Of a stretch of 64,000 bases of DNA, positions 1-9,202 are shown one piece after another. The DNA comes from an uncultured SAR86 cluster bacterium (GTDB lineage Bacteria > Pseudomonadota > Gammaproteobacteria > Magnimaribacterales > D2472), in contig CACKNK010000003.1 in NCBI GenBank assembly GCA_902601475.1, positions 1 to 64,000 on the forward strand. The letters are read 5' to 3'. Under the pieces are notes generated by a model that ran no database searches, had not been told where the DNA came from, and saw only the letters and a program-made list of their open reading frames with translations. How positions within the stretch are numbered: the stretch's first letter is position 1; each line of letters starts with the position of its first letter. The position numbers and the translations under genes were made by a program.

Positions 1-736
1 TTCTTAGTCCTTGTCTTTGTCCAATGGTATATAAAAGAGAGCCATGATGCTCACCGATTATATTATTTGAATCATCTATGATTGGGCCTGGTTCAAAATC
101 AATAAATCTATTTAAAAAGTCTTTCATATTTCGTTCTCCAACGAAACATATCCCAACAGAATCTTTTTTGTTCCTATTAGGTAACTGTATTGATTTTGCA
201 ATTTCTCTTACTTCTGGCTTAGTTAAATTTGCCAGTGGAAATAAACAGTACTTAAATTCATTTGAACTAACCTCGTGTAGAAAGTAGGTTTGATCTTTGT
301 TTAAATCGATAGATCTCCTTAGGTATGCTTTTTCTTTTTTAAAGACTAAATCTGCATAGTGACCGGTTGCCATAAAGTCTGCTCCAATTTTTTTTGCATA
401 ATCTAAAAATGACTTAAATTTTATTTCACGATTACATAAGATATCAGGATTGGGAGTTCTGCCTTTTTTATGCTCATCTAAAAAATCATTAAATACTCTG
501 TCCCAATAATCATCACTGAAATTTGCTCGATGAAGTTTTATATCTAAGAGATCACATACTTTCGAAGCATCTTCAAAATCAATTTCAGATGTACAAACTT
601 CACCTGGTTCTGATTGCCAATTTTGCATAAATAGACCAACAACCTCATAACCTTGCTGTTTTAATAAGTAAGCCGCAACTGATGAATCAACACCACCTGA
701 TATTCCAACTACAACGGTTTCTTTGTTTTTAGTCAT
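1..736 (-). CDS. mnmA: tRNA-specific 2-thiouridylase MnmA (3' end cut off by window edge)
   Basis: MnmA transfers sulfur to U34 of Lys, Glu and Gln tRNAs in the cytoplasm. The ORF track misses this gene because its stop lies outside the window. Reading down from the ATG at 736 gives MTKNKETVVVGISGGVDSSV, with the SGGVDS PP-loop for ATP, then LFMQNW, the substrate-binding motif TPNPDILCN with the first catalytic cysteine, and ATGHYA. Further on come NKDQTYFLH and VGICFVGER, which carries the second catalytic cysteine, then TIGQRQG. About 245 of the usual roughly 360 residues are inside the window. It is divergent from icd across about 100 bp. Confidence 0.95.
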   Translation of the reverse strand, partial: MTKNKETVVVGISGGVDSSVAAYLLKQQGYEVVGLFMQNWQSEPGEVCTSEIDFEDASKVCDLLDIKLHRANFSDDYWDRVFNDFLDEHKKGRTPNPDILCNREIKFKSFLDYAKKIGADFMATGHYADLVFKKEKAYLRRSIDLNKDQTYFLHEVSSNEFKYCLFPLANLTKPEVREIAKSIQLPNRNKKDSVGICFVGERNMKDFLNRFIDFEPGPIIDDSNNIIGEHHGSLLYTIGQRQGLR

Positions 737-784
737 TTCAATAATTTAAGGCCATTAAAAGCTAATTATAGAGCTTATTTGGAG

Positions 785-790
785 TATAAT
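785..790 (+). promoter_or_regulatory. possible -10 box for the icd-clpS-clpA transcript
   Basis: A perfect TATAAT sits 48 bp before the icd start in the divergent mnmA/icd gap. No good -35 hexamer lies 16-18 bp upstream, so this is a weak prediction resting on one hexamer in AT-rich DNA. Confidence 0.3.
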
Positions 791-837
791 TTGCCAGCTT
801 AAATTAATAAATATTTCTTTAAATTATCGGGGTAGCA

Positions 838-2094
838 ATGGCTTATCAAAATATAAAAATTCCTGAAACTGGATCCAAAATTACATTAAATGACGATGGG
901 TCCTTGAACGTACCAAATGATCCGATTATTCCTTATATAGAGGGAGATGGTATTGGTATTGATATTACTCCTGCAATGCTAAATGTCGTTGACTCTGCAG
1001 TTGCAAAATCTTACGGAGGAGAAAAAAAAATCTCATGGATGGAGGTTTTTTGCGGAGAGAAATCTACGGAAGTATACGGTGATGATGTTTGGCTTCCTGA
1101 TGAAACAATTGAAGCACTTAAAGAGTATGTTGTAAGTATTAAAGGACCATTAACGACTCCAGTTGGGGGTGGTATTAGATCACTAAATGTTTCATTAAGG
1201 CAGATTCTTGATTTGTATGTTTGTTTAAGGCCAATAAGATATTTCTCAGGCGTGCCAAGCCCAGTTAAAAATCCATCACATGTTGATATGGTAATTTTTA
1301 GAGAAAACTCTGAAGATATATACGCCGGAGTTGAGTTTGAAGGTGGGTCAGATGAATCAAACAGATTGGTCAAGGTTCTTCATGAACAGTTTGATGTAAA
1401 TAAAATTAGATTCACAGAAGATGTTGGATTGGGTGTTAAACCAATATCCAAAAGTGGAACTGAACGTCTTGTTAAACAAGCCATTGATTATGCGATCAAA
1501 AATGATAGAGATTCTGTAACTCTAGTTCATAAGGGTAATATTATGAAGTTTACTGAAGGAGCTTTTAGGGATTGGGGTTATGAATTGAGTGTTAGTAATT
1601 ATGATGGAGAACCCCTAGATGGTGGTCCATGGCATGTAATTAAGAATCCAACTAATGGTAAAAATATAATCATTAAAGATGTGATCTGTGATGCATTTTT
1701 ACAACAGATTTTAACTAGGCCGAAAGAGTACGATGTAATAGCAACTATGAATCTTAACGGAGATTATATTTCTGATGCTCTTGCAGCATGTGTTGGAGGT
1801 ATAGGAATAGCTCCTGGCGCAAATATTGGTGATGATGCTGCTTTATTTGAAGCTACTCACGGAACTGCCCCAAAATATGCTGGTCAAGATAAAGTGAATC
1901 CAGGATCATTGATTTTGTCAGCTGAAATGATGCTCAGACATCTCGGTTGGGTAGAGGCAGCTGATCTTATTATTGAGTCAATGGAAAAAGCCATAGAAGC
2001 TAAGATGGTAACCTATGACTTTGAAAGACTCATGGAGAATGCCAATTTAGTATCTTGTTCAGGTTTCGCTGAAGAAATGATTAAACGAATGTGA
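838..2094 (+). CDS. icd: NADP-dependent isocitrate dehydrogenase
   Basis: This TCA-cycle enzyme oxidatively decarboxylates isocitrate to 2-oxoglutarate with NADP+. The 418 residues match the homodimeric E. coli-type enzyme in length. SLNVSLRQ (about 115-122) carries the substrate-binding and phosphorylatable Ser, followed by [13 protein letters not shown]. The C-terminal [17 protein letters not shown] contains the Lys-Tyr pair that gives NADP rather than NAD specificity. The ATG follows GGGGT about 6 nt upstream. The stop overlaps the GTG start of clpS, which points to co-transcription with clpS-clpA. Confidence 0.97.
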   Translation: MAYQNIKIPETGSKITLNDDGSLNVPNDPIIPYIEGDGIGIDITPAMLNVVDSAVAKSYGGEKKISWMEVFCGEKSTEVYGDDVWLPDETIEALKEYVVSIKGPLTTPVGGGIRSLNVSLRQILDLYVCLRPIRYFSGVPSPVKNPSHVDMVIFRENSEDIYAGVEFEGGSDESNRLVKVLHEQFDVNKIRFTEDVGLGVKPISKSGTERLVKQAIDYAIKNDRDSVTLVHKGNIMKFTEGAFRDWGYELSVSNYDGEPLDGGPWHVIKNPTNGKNIIIKDVICDAFLQQILTRPKEYDVIATMNLNGDYISDALAACVGGIGIAPGANIGDDAALFEATHGTAPKYAGQDKVNPGSLILSAEMMLRHLGWVEAADLIIESMEKAIEAKMVTYDFERLMENANLVSCSGFAEEMIKRM

Positions 2095-2426
2095 TTGTTT
2101 CGAGCAATGAAAATGAAACTGATGCAGGCTTGGGTGTCATAACTCTTGAAGATGAGCCCCAGTTAAAAGAACCGCCTTTATTTCAAGTTGTTTTATTAAA
2201 CGATGATTTTACGCCCATGGAATTTGTTGTTTATGCTATTCAAAAAGTTTTTGGTTATGAGCACGAAAGAGCAACGCAGATAATGCTATCAGTTCATACT
2301 AAAGGGAAGGGAGTATGTGGTATATTTCCAAAAGAGATTGCTGAGATGAAATGTGCCGAAATGAACAATCTAGCACAAATCAATGAGCATCCACTACTAA
2401 CTGAAATTGAACCCATGACAGATTAA
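2091..2426 (+). CDS. clpS: ATP-dependent Clp protease adaptor ClpS
   Basis: ClpS delivers N-degron substrates to ClpAP. The 111-residue protein has the family core [19 protein letters not shown], including the NDD and M residues that line the N-degron pocket, then [11 protein letters not shown]. The start is a GTG overlapping the icd stop by 4 bp; no in-frame ATG occurs before the conserved core. The stop overlaps the clpA start as TAATG, so clpS and clpA are probably translationally coupled. Confidence 0.95.
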   Translation: MIVSSNENETDAGLGVITLEDEPQLKEPPLFQVVLLNDDFTPMEFVVYAIQKVFGYEHERATQIMLSVHTKGKGVCGIFPKEIAEMKCAEMNNLAQINEHPLLTEIEPMTD

Positions 2427-4669
2427 TGTTTAGTAAAGAATTAGAACAATCGATATCAAGTTTATTTGACCAGGCGCAAAAGACAGATATCGAATATATA
2501 ACTATCGAACATTTGCTGCTAATGATACTCAGCGACTTCGATGTTAAAGATTTTCTAAAAAGTAATGGCATAAATGTAAATTCATTTAAAAGTTCTGTTG
2601 AGGATTATATTCAAGACACAACACCTAGAAAATCTGATCCAAACAAATCACCTCAACCCACGCTTGGTTTTCAAAGAGTCCTCCAGCGTGCTGTGTTTCA
2701 TGTTCAATCATCAGGCAAAGGTGTTGTAAAACCTATTAATATTCTTGTTGCCATTTTTTCTGAGAAAGAAAGTCATTCTGTTTACCTTTTAACTAAAGCA
2801 GGGATTTCCAGGCTAGATATCGTTTCATACATTTCTCATGGTAAGACAGCTTCAAAAAAAGAGTCAGACTCTGTTATAGATGGTGTTGATGAAGAAGAGG
2901 TCATAACTGAAAGTGGGGAGTCAAAATTTTTAATAAATCTCAATGAGCAAGCCTCTGAAGGAAAAATAGATGCCTTGATTGGAAGACAGGAAGAAATCAG
3001 TAGGCTTATACAAATTTTAGCCAGAAGAACAAAAAATAATCCGTTATTGGTAGGTGAGTCTGGTGTTGGTAAAACTGCAATTGTTGAAGGATTGGCACAC
3101 CTTGTGATCAATAAAAAAGTACCTGACTATTTACAAAACTACACAATATACTCCTTGGATATAGGTGCATTAATTGCTGGAACTAAATACAGAGGTGATT
3201 TTGAAAAAAGATTAAAAGAGGTTATTGAGTTTTTAGAAGGTCAGGATAAATCAATTTTATTTATAGATGAGATACATACAATTATTGGTGCTGGATCAGC
3301 ATCTGGGGGCTCTCTAGATGTATCAAATCTTCTCAAACCCGCGCTAGGTAAGGGTAGTCTTAGGTGTATTGGATCAACTACTTTTCAAGAATTTAGAGGT
3401 ATCTTTAATCAAAACCAAGCGTTATCAAGGAGATTCCAAAAGATAGATATTAATGAGCCTGATATAGATGACTCAATAGCAATTCTAAAAGGAATAAAAC
3501 CTTTGTATGAGCAGCATCACAACGTTAAATATCATGATGAATCAATTAAATCTGCCGTTGAGCTGTCTCAAAAATTTATTAGTGATAGATTTTTACCTGA
3601 TAAAGCTATTGATTTAATGGATGAAACGGGTGCATTGTTAAATGTGAACAGAAAAGATAATAAAAAAATTACCGTAAATCAGATAGATATTGAAAAAACC
3701 ATATCAAAAATAACTAAAATCCCTGAAAAATCGATATCAAAGGATGAGTCTAAATCTCTAAAAAATATTGAAAGAGATCTAAAAAGAGTTATTTTTGGGC
3801 AGGATAAGGCGATTGTTAGTCTGGGTAACGCAATAAAGCTCTCGAGAGCAGGGCTTAGAGATGATAATAAGACCATTGGATCGTTTCTATTTGCTGGGCC
3901 AACTGGTGTAGGTAAAACTGAAATAGCACGACAACTAGCTTCTATTTTAGGTATTGAATTAATAAGATTTGATATGTCTGAGTACATGGAACGCCATACC
4001 GTTTCTAGATTAATTGGTGCTCCTCCAGGCTATGTTGGCTTCGATCAGGGAGGACTCCTAACTGAAGCAATTGTTAAAAACCCACATGCGGTATTGCTTT
4101 TAGATGAAATTGAGAAGGCTAATCCAGATATATTTAATTTGTTACTTCAAGTAATGGATAGTGGGGTTCTCACTGATAATAATGGAAGAAAAGCTGATTT
4201 TAGGAATGTAATCTTAATCATGACTACAAATGCAGGAGCTGATTTACTTGAAAAATCATCCATTGGATTTAACTATCAATCCAATGAATCAGATGCATTA
4301 ATGTCTTTAAATAAGCTCTTTGCGCCTGAATTTAGAAACAGACTTGATGAAATAATTCAGTTTAATTACTTACCTAAAAAAGTTGTTTTATCTATTGTTG
4401 ATAAATTTTTAACAAAACTACAGGCTCAACTAGATGAGAGAGAAATTGAATTAATTTATTCAAAGAAAGTTGTAAACTGGATAGCTGACAAAGGTTATAA
4501 CAAGCATATGGGCGCAAGGCCTATGGAGAGGTTTATTACTGATCACATTAAAAAACCACTTGTAAACGACGTGCTTTTTGGGGCACTAAACAAGGGTGGT
4601 CAGATTAAAGTTGATTTAGTTGATGGACAGGTAAAATTTACTGAATTGACAAAAGAAAAGGTAACTTAG
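2426..4669 (+). CDS. clpA: ATP-dependent Clp protease ATP-binding subunit ClpA
   Basis: Hexameric AAA+ unfoldase that feeds proteins into ClpP. At 747 residues it matches the family. The N-terminal Clp repeat region (1-150) precedes two AAA+ modules. The first has Walker A GESGVGKTA and Walker B ILFIDEIHT; the second has Walker A GPTGVGKTE and Walker B VLLLDEIEKA. RLIGAPPGYVGFDQGG (pore loop region) and GARPMERFI mark the ClpA/ClpX-type C-terminal half. It directly follows clpS, the usual gammaproteobacterial arrangement. No clpP lies in this window. Confidence 0.96.
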   Translation: MFSKELEQSISSLFDQAQKTDIEYITIEHLLLMILSDFDVKDFLKSNGINVNSFKSSVEDYIQDTTPRKSDPNKSPQPTLGFQRVLQRAVFHVQSSGKGVVKPINILVAIFSEKESHSVYLLTKAGISRLDIVSYISHGKTASKKESDSVIDGVDEEEVITESGESKFLINLNEQASEGKIDALIGRQEEISRLIQILARRTKNNPLLVGESGVGKTAIVEGLAHLVINKKVPDYLQNYTIYSLDIGALIAGTKYRGDFEKRLKEVIEFLEGQDKSILFIDEIHTIIGAGSASGGSLDVSNLLKPALGKGSLRCIGSTTFQEFRGIFNQNQALSRRFQKIDINEPDIDDSIAILKGIKPLYEQHHNVKYHDESIKSAVELSQKFISDRFLPDKAIDLMDETGALLNVNRKDNKKITVNQIDIEKTISKITKIPEKSISKDESKSLKNIERDLKRVIFGQDKAIVSLGNAIKLSRAGLRDDNKTIGSFLFAGPTGVGKTEIARQLASILGIELIRFDMSEYMERHTVSRLIGAPPGYVGFDQGGLLTEAIVKNPHAVLLLDEIEKANPDIFNLLLQVMDSGVLTDNNGRKADFRNVILIMTTNAGADLLEKSSIGFNYQSNESDALMSLNKLFAPEFRNRLDEIIQFNYLPKKVVLSIVDKFLTKLQAQLDEREIELIYSKKVVNWIADKGYNKHMGARPMERFITDHIKKPLVNDVLFGALNKGGQIKVDLVDGQVKFTELTKEKVT

Positions 4670-4671
4670 AA

Positions 4672-4890
4672 CTATCTACCTCTAAAAGTTATTCTGCCTT
4701 TTGTTAGGTCATAGGGTGTCATTTCAACCTTAACCTTATCTCCGGTGAGTATTCTTATGTAATGTTTCCTCATTTTCCCAGAAATGTGAGCATCTATAAC
4801 ATGACCATTTTCTAATTTAACCTTGAATTGAGTATTTGGAAGAGTTTCGATTACCTCTCCCTCAAATTCAAGATTATCTTCTTTTGCCAT
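4672..4890 (-). CDS. infA: translation initiation factor IF-1
   Basis: IF-1 binds the ribosomal A site with IF-2 and IF-3 during initiation. The 72-residue length is exact for the family. [32 protein letters not shown] and [12 protein letters not shown] are signature segments of this S1-like OB fold. It is convergent with clpA with only 2 bp between stops. Linkage of clpA and infA is common in gammaproteobacteria. Confidence 0.97.
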   Translation of the reverse strand: MAKEDNLEFEGEVIETLPNTQFKVKLENGHVIDAHISGKMRKHYIRILTGDKVKVEMTPYDLTKGRITFRGR

Positions 4891-4969
4891 AGATTGTATT
4901 TTACACTTTCTTTATACATAAATCCCGCCATTAGAGATACAATATGTTTATTTCTAATCACATTAAATA

Positions 4970-5875
4970 ATGATTTTTTCAAAGGATGGTAATGAAATTT
5001 CGTCTTGTTACCTTTGTGGCTCCAATAATTCAAGAGATCTTTACAAGAATAATAATTTAGTTAAATGTAATAACTGCGGATTTGTTTTTTATAAATATTT
5101 ACCAGATAAAAAAACTATTGATGATATATATTCTGGATATTCAAGAGACTCATACATAACAGATGAATCTCATAAAAAAATTACTTCTACTTTAAAAAAA
5201 ATCTTATCATTTCAAAAAATCCAGAAAGTTTTAGACATTGCTTGTGGTGAATGTTATTACCTTGATGCACTAAGGGAAATTGATCCATCAATAGAATTAT
5301 TTGCAAGTGAGCATATTTCAGCAAAAGAAAATGTAATATCTAAAGGGTACAGTTTTGTTGAGGGGGAGTTATTTCCAGTTTGTAATAATAAATATGATTT
5401 GATTATCTTCACAGAGGCAATAGAGCATATTAATACACCAATACAGTTTTTAAGTCATGCAAAAAAGTTATTAAACAATGATGGTTTAATTTACATAACA
5501 ACACCATGTTTTTCATCAATTGAAAGGTTGATAACTAAAGAAAATTGGTATCACATTATGCCGCCTGAACATTTAGGCTATTTCACCAAAAAAACCTTAA
5601 ATTCTGCCTTAGATGATACTGGTTTTAAAAAAATATATGTTAAATCTTTTGATATTAGCGTTGTAAGTATATTAGAGTCCTTAAAAACAAATAATTCAAT
5701 ACAAAACCTTAGCAATCAAGACCTTAATACAAAAAATATTCAGGAAACCTCAGATAAAATTCAATCCATTGTTTCAAATAATAAACTTCTATTTTTTTTA
5801 AAAAAGATTGTAAATCAATTTCTTAATATATTCGGTCTTGGAAGTAGTTTACAAGGGTTATATAGAGTCAAATAA
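4970..5875 (+). CDS. class I SAM-dependent methyltransferase with N-terminal zinc ribbon
   Basis: The substrate is unknown. The 301-residue protein starts with a four-cysteine zinc ribbon (CYLCGSN at 13-19 and CNNCGF at 33-38) followed by a Rossmann methyltransferase core with motif I VLDIACGECYYL (87-98) and the acidic strand LIIFTEAIEHI. This zinc-ribbon plus Methyltransf_23-like layout is typical of methyltransferases of sugars, polysaccharides or natural products. The ATG has no clear Shine-Dalgarno. It stands alone between infA and the next plus-strand gene, so context does not identify the substrate. Confidence 0.75.
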   Translation: MIFSKDGNEISSCYLCGSNNSRDLYKNNNLVKCNNCGFVFYKYLPDKKTIDDIYSGYSRDSYITDESHKKITSTLKKILSFQKIQKVLDIACGECYYLDALREIDPSIELFASEHISAKENVISKGYSFVEGELFPVCNNKYDLIIFTEAIEHINTPIQFLSHAKKLLNNDGLIYITTPCFSSIERLITKENWYHIMPPEHLGYFTKKTLNSALDDTGFKKIYVKSFDISVVSILESLKTNNSIQNLSNQDLNTKNIQETSDKIQSIVSNNKLLFFLKKIVNQFLNIFGLGSSLQGLYRVK

Positions 5876-5893
5876 TTGATTCCTATAATTTAA

Positions 5894-5909
5894 CATAATA
5901 TATATTATG
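5894..5909. repeat. perfect 16-bp AT-rich palindrome upstream of the 5976 gene
   Basis: CATAATATATATTATG is its own reverse complement and lies about 67 bp before the next start codon. It could be an operator or chance in AT-rich DNA; only the two outer G/C pairs are informative. Confidence 0.3.
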
Positions 5910-5975
5910 CGAAGTAATATATATAGGTTAATTGAAAGTTACGCCCCAACCTATTAATAGATTATTATTAAAAAC

Positions 5976-7244
5976 ATGAAGAAATCATTAATTTTAATTA
6001 TAGGTATGCTTATTGGTATTGGATTAACTGTTGGATGGCAGTTCAGAATATCAACTCCAGAATCATTTGGAACAAATGGAACAATTGAATCATCTTATGA
6101 TGCTTTTATTGAATCACTTATTAAATCAGGTGAGTTTGTTCAGTCTCATAAATATTATTCATCTGATCGAGAAAAAGCACAGGCTTACATACACATACTT
6201 AGTAGCTTGATAGGATCAACTAAACAAGAAGTTTTTATTGATAGTAATTTCCCCTACTTCAATAATATAAACACATTTACTAAAGCCGGTATGGATAATG
6301 CAGATCAAACATATCATCAAACTTTTTTAAATGGATCTGGTCTTTATAGAGTCTGGGGTAATCGCGGATCTTCAAGAACAATAACTTTTACTACTTATTT
6401 ACCTGATTCATTATCAAAATCATTGCATGTACTTGATAAGCTCGAATATGATGAAGAAGGGAATTACGAAATAATTTTAGGTGGCAGAAATAAGAACTCT
6501 ACTAATTGGATGCCTCTTGATAATACTTTAACAAGACTACTTGTAAGACAGACATATTCAGATTGGGATAATGAAATCCCAGCAACTGTTCATGTTGATA
6601 GGATTGATGAAGGAAGACCTTTTTACCCTACTATCGACTCTGAATCTGTTTCAGATAATCTTTTAAATTTAGCTAATAAGGTGCTCCTTAATACAACTCG
6701 TTGGCCAGAATTTCAATTAAAAAGAATAGAACAATTAATTGAAGTTAACACCATCTCGAAACCTAGAAAAACTGGTCAAACAGGTGGTTTGGTCGGTCGA
6801 TTGATGTCGCATGGGCATTTCAATTTAATGGATGATGAGGTTCTTATAATTAAAGCGTGGCCAACTAATGCTAAATATCAAGGAATTCAATTAGGTAATC
6901 CTTGGTGGCAATCACTAGATTATGCAAATAGAATTACTAGCCTGAGTGGTGATCAATCATTAGTTAGTTCTGATGGAGCTTACTATTATATTCTTTCAAA
7001 AAATGATCCTGGTTATGCTAATTGGTTGGATATAGAAAATTACAACAGAGGGGCAATCTTAATGAGATGGGATGGTTTGGAGGATTCATATCTTGACCCA
7101 AGCCGATACCCTACTGCTTATATTGCAAAGTTTGATGAACTTAAATCAATACTCCCTAGCGATGAAAAAATAATTTCTAAAAATGAAAGAATTAACCAAA
7201 TAGAAAAAAGAAGAAGACATGTACAAAAAAGATTTAATTATTAA
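5976..7244 (+). CDS. exported or membrane-anchored protein with DUF1214-like segments
   Basis: Function unknown. A hydrophobic N-terminus (KKSLILIIGMLIGIGLTVGW) looks like an uncleaved signal anchor or signal peptide. The segment DNADQTYHQTFLNGSGLYRVWGNRG resembles the conserved stretch of DUF1214/DUF1254-type proteins, and DNTLTRLLVRQTYSDWDNE resembles their C-terminal part. The C-terminal third has many aromatic residues (GNPWWQSLDYANR) and ends in a basic tail (EKRRRHVQKR). The DUF assignment is by eye. It sits next to, and convergent with, a haloalkane-dehalogenase-like gene; no operon partner is evident. Confidence 0.6.
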   Translation: MKKSLILIIGMLIGIGLTVGWQFRISTPESFGTNGTIESSYDAFIESLIKSGEFVQSHKYYSSDREKAQAYIHILSSLIGSTKQEVFIDSNFPYFNNINTFTKAGMDNADQTYHQTFLNGSGLYRVWGNRGSSRTITFTTYLPDSLSKSLHVLDKLEYDEEGNYEIILGGRNKNSTNWMPLDNTLTRLLVRQTYSDWDNEIPATVHVDRIDEGRPFYPTIDSESVSDNLLNLANKVLLNTTRWPEFQLKRIEQLIEVNTISKPRKTGQTGGLVGRLMSHGHFNLMDDEVLIIKAWPTNAKYQGIQLGNPWWQSLDYANRITSLSGDQSLVSSDGAYYYILSKNDPGYANWLDIENYNRGAILMRWDGLEDSYLDPSRYPTAYIAKFDELKSILPSDEKIISKNERINQIEKRRRHVQKRFNY

Positions 7245-7308
7245 AAAATTTAATTACTTCGAGAATTTCCATCTCCAACTATAAAATCCCTTTTTTTAAT
7301 TAAGATCA

Positions 7309-8433
7309 TTAGAGAATATCCTTATTTTTAGCAGAAATCGAATCTATTTCAAATGACTGTGGATTTCCGTTTATAAAGTCAATAATGAGTTGTGCATATT
7401 CCGGTCCAGCTTCTTCTTGAATGAAGTGTCCGGGTCCTTTTATTAGAATTTCTTTGGCAGTCGGAACTCTTTTTAACATTTCTGCTAATCTTGGATTATT
7501 ACTGGTAACAGGATCATTATCACTATTTGCAATTAAGAATGGCTTATTCCATTTTTCAAAAACTTCTCTATAGGCCATTTCATTTTTTCTTAATTCACTA
7601 GGTATTAAATAAGGGAAAATTTGTGCGCCGGCTTTATAGGTAGCATTTGGGTAAGGTGCTTCATACCCTGCTCTCTCCTCATCACTTACATTGCCAAGTG
7701 TTTGCATAATTCCACCAACATCAATGTTATCTGTATACCTTGAATATCTAATCCAGCCTGTAAAACCATCACCGCCAATAAATTCTTCCCAGGTGGCCGG
7801 GCCTTGAATCCAAATACCTAGCTTGAATAATGGATAACTAATATGACTTAGTAAATCTCTGAAAAAACCACGGCCAGGAGCTATGAGACTCGTATTTGAT
7901 GCTATTATTCGTGAAAACCTCTCTGGTTCTTCTGCAATAACTCTAAATCCAACTAATCCGCCCCAATCATGAAGATGCGCAGTGACGTCCTTAAGATCTA
8001 GCTCTCTAACTAATTGGACCATTTTATCAACATGCATTTGATGCGAGTAATCGTCAATTGAAATGTATTTATCAGATTTACCGAACCCAACCATATCGGG
8101 TGCTATGACCCTGTACCCTGCTGCTGTAAGCGTGGGTATCATTTTTCTAAATAAGTAACTCCATGCAGGTTCACCATGAAGAAGATAAATTATCTTTCCA
8201 TCTACCGGACCTTCATCAAGATAGTGAATTCTAGTATCGCCAATAGTTAAATAATTTGCAGAAAACGGATAATCTTTAATGCCATTAAATCTCTCATCAG
8301 GAGTCCTTAAAATACCAGGAGCAACTAAGTTAAACCTGTCATAATTAATTTCATTGTTAGAATTCCTTGAATATTGAAAGAATCCTATAAGAATTACAAA
8401 TGCAACAATAAAAACTAGAAAAAATCTTTTCAT
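7309..8433 (-). CDS. haloalkane dehalogenase-like alpha/beta hydrolase, membrane-anchored
   Basis: Haloalkane dehalogenases hydrolyse carbon-halogen bonds through an Asp nucleophile; this 374-residue protein has that family's hallmarks. HGEPAWSYLFRKM (about 86-98) is the oxyanion/halide-binding loop. HDWGG places the nucleophile Asp at 156 with the adjacent halide-binding Trp. A later Asp in SDNDPVT and the His in GPGHFIQEE complete the triad. The acid after strand 7 would fit subfamily HLD-I. The N-terminal 20 residues form a hydrophobic anchor, unlike the soluble cytoplasmic enzymes, suggesting a periplasmic or membrane location. The true substrate cannot be read from sequence; an ester or epoxide hydrolase role is possible. 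Confidence 0.8.
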   Translation of the reverse strand: MKRFFLVFIVAFVILIGFFQYSRNSNNEINYDRFNLVAPGILRTPDERFNGIKDYPFSANYLTIGDTRIHYLDEGPVDGKIIYLLHGEPAWSYLFRKMIPTLTAAGYRVIAPDMVGFGKSDKYISIDDYSHQMHVDKMVQLVRELDLKDVTAHLHDWGGLVGFRVIAEEPERFSRIIASNTSLIAPGRGFFRDLLSHISYPLFKLGIWIQGPATWEEFIGGDGFTGWIRYSRYTDNIDVGGIMQTLGNVSDEERAGYEAPYPNATYKAGAQIFPYLIPSELRKNEMAYREVFEKWNKPFLIANSDNDPVTSNNPRLAEMLKRVPTAKEILIKGPGHFIQEEAGPEYAQLIIDFINGNPQSFEIDSISAKNKDIL

Positions 8434-8488
8434 AAAAATTTCATTAATGTTAGGTATAAATTAATTTAATTAAAACATGAATTAACTA

Positions 8489-9202
8489 CTAAGATATTTT
8501 TTTTCGAGCCAGAGAATCATAGAACTTGGAAGATTTGCTAATAAGCTTGTTAATATGTTTATCAAACTTAGTTATCTTAATTTCTTCAGGAATAAAGCAA
8601 TTAGATGAATGAACTGAGTGATACCAGTGACTTGCCCAAACACCATCGTAATCATGTATTCCTTTCTGCCATTTAAGCATCTGACTATCCCATACTATGT
8701 CCAACTTTTTACATAAGAGTTTTAAGATTTTTTCTGGATCATTTCTAATATCTGTTGCATCAACAACAGGCGGTTCTTCATTGGTAATATCAGAAATATA
8801 TTTATAGAGCTCGTATTGTTGATAGAAACCCAAATCATTGATATCAGCATCAGGATATTTCAAACAAAAACTTGGGACAACGGATTCAGGTTTGCGGATC
8901 AAAAAAAAATTTTTTAAAGAAGACATCCAATCATTTGATTCATCAAAATTTACATGCTGCACCATATGTTTTTGAAAAGAGATCCCCGAGGATTCTTTTA
9001 AACAATTATTAATTGCTTCCTTATAGGATGTGGGTTGAGACTTTAAAATCTCGTCATGCATTGGATGCCTTTTAAGTGACCTAAACAAGTAACTTGCATA
9101 TAGAGGCTCATCCATGACATTCATTACATCACGCCTGTTAGCAAAACTTCTCATCATCGCAGTTGAAAGATTTCTTGGTCCGGACCACATAGCTAATATC
9201 AT
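8489..9202 (-). CDS. sulfotransferase-family protein paired with a class IV aminotransferase
   Basis: The N-terminus MILAMWSGPRNLSTAMMRSF is the 5'-phosphosulfate-binding loop of a sulfotransferase family often seen next to, or fused with, class IV aminotransferases. The later FLIRKPESVVPSF resembles the 3'-phosphate-binding region. Length is 237 residues. The start codon overlaps the upstream aminotransferase stop by 4 bp, so the two are almost certainly co-translated. The substrate is unknown; the pairing suggests they act on one small molecule. Confidence 0.75.
   Translation of the reverse strand: MILAMWSGPRNLSTAMMRSFANRRDVMNVMDEPLYASYLFRSLKRHPMHDEILKSQPTSYKEAINNCLKESSGISFQKHMVQHVNFDESNDWMSSLKNFFLIRKPESVVPSFCLKYPDADINDLGFYQQYELYKYISDITNEEPPVVDATDIRNDPEKILKLLCKKLDIVWDSQMLKWQKGIHDYDGVWASHWYHSVHSSNCFIPEEIKITKFDKHINKLISKSSKFYDSLARKKIS

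Noticed and set aside
1011-1373. 120-residue minus-strand ORF inside icd
   Set aside because: Lies wholly antisense to icd and has no start signal or family resemblance.
7245-7308. Possible terminator between the convergent 5976 and 7309 genes
   Set aside because: Only AT inverted repeats with no stable stem are present.
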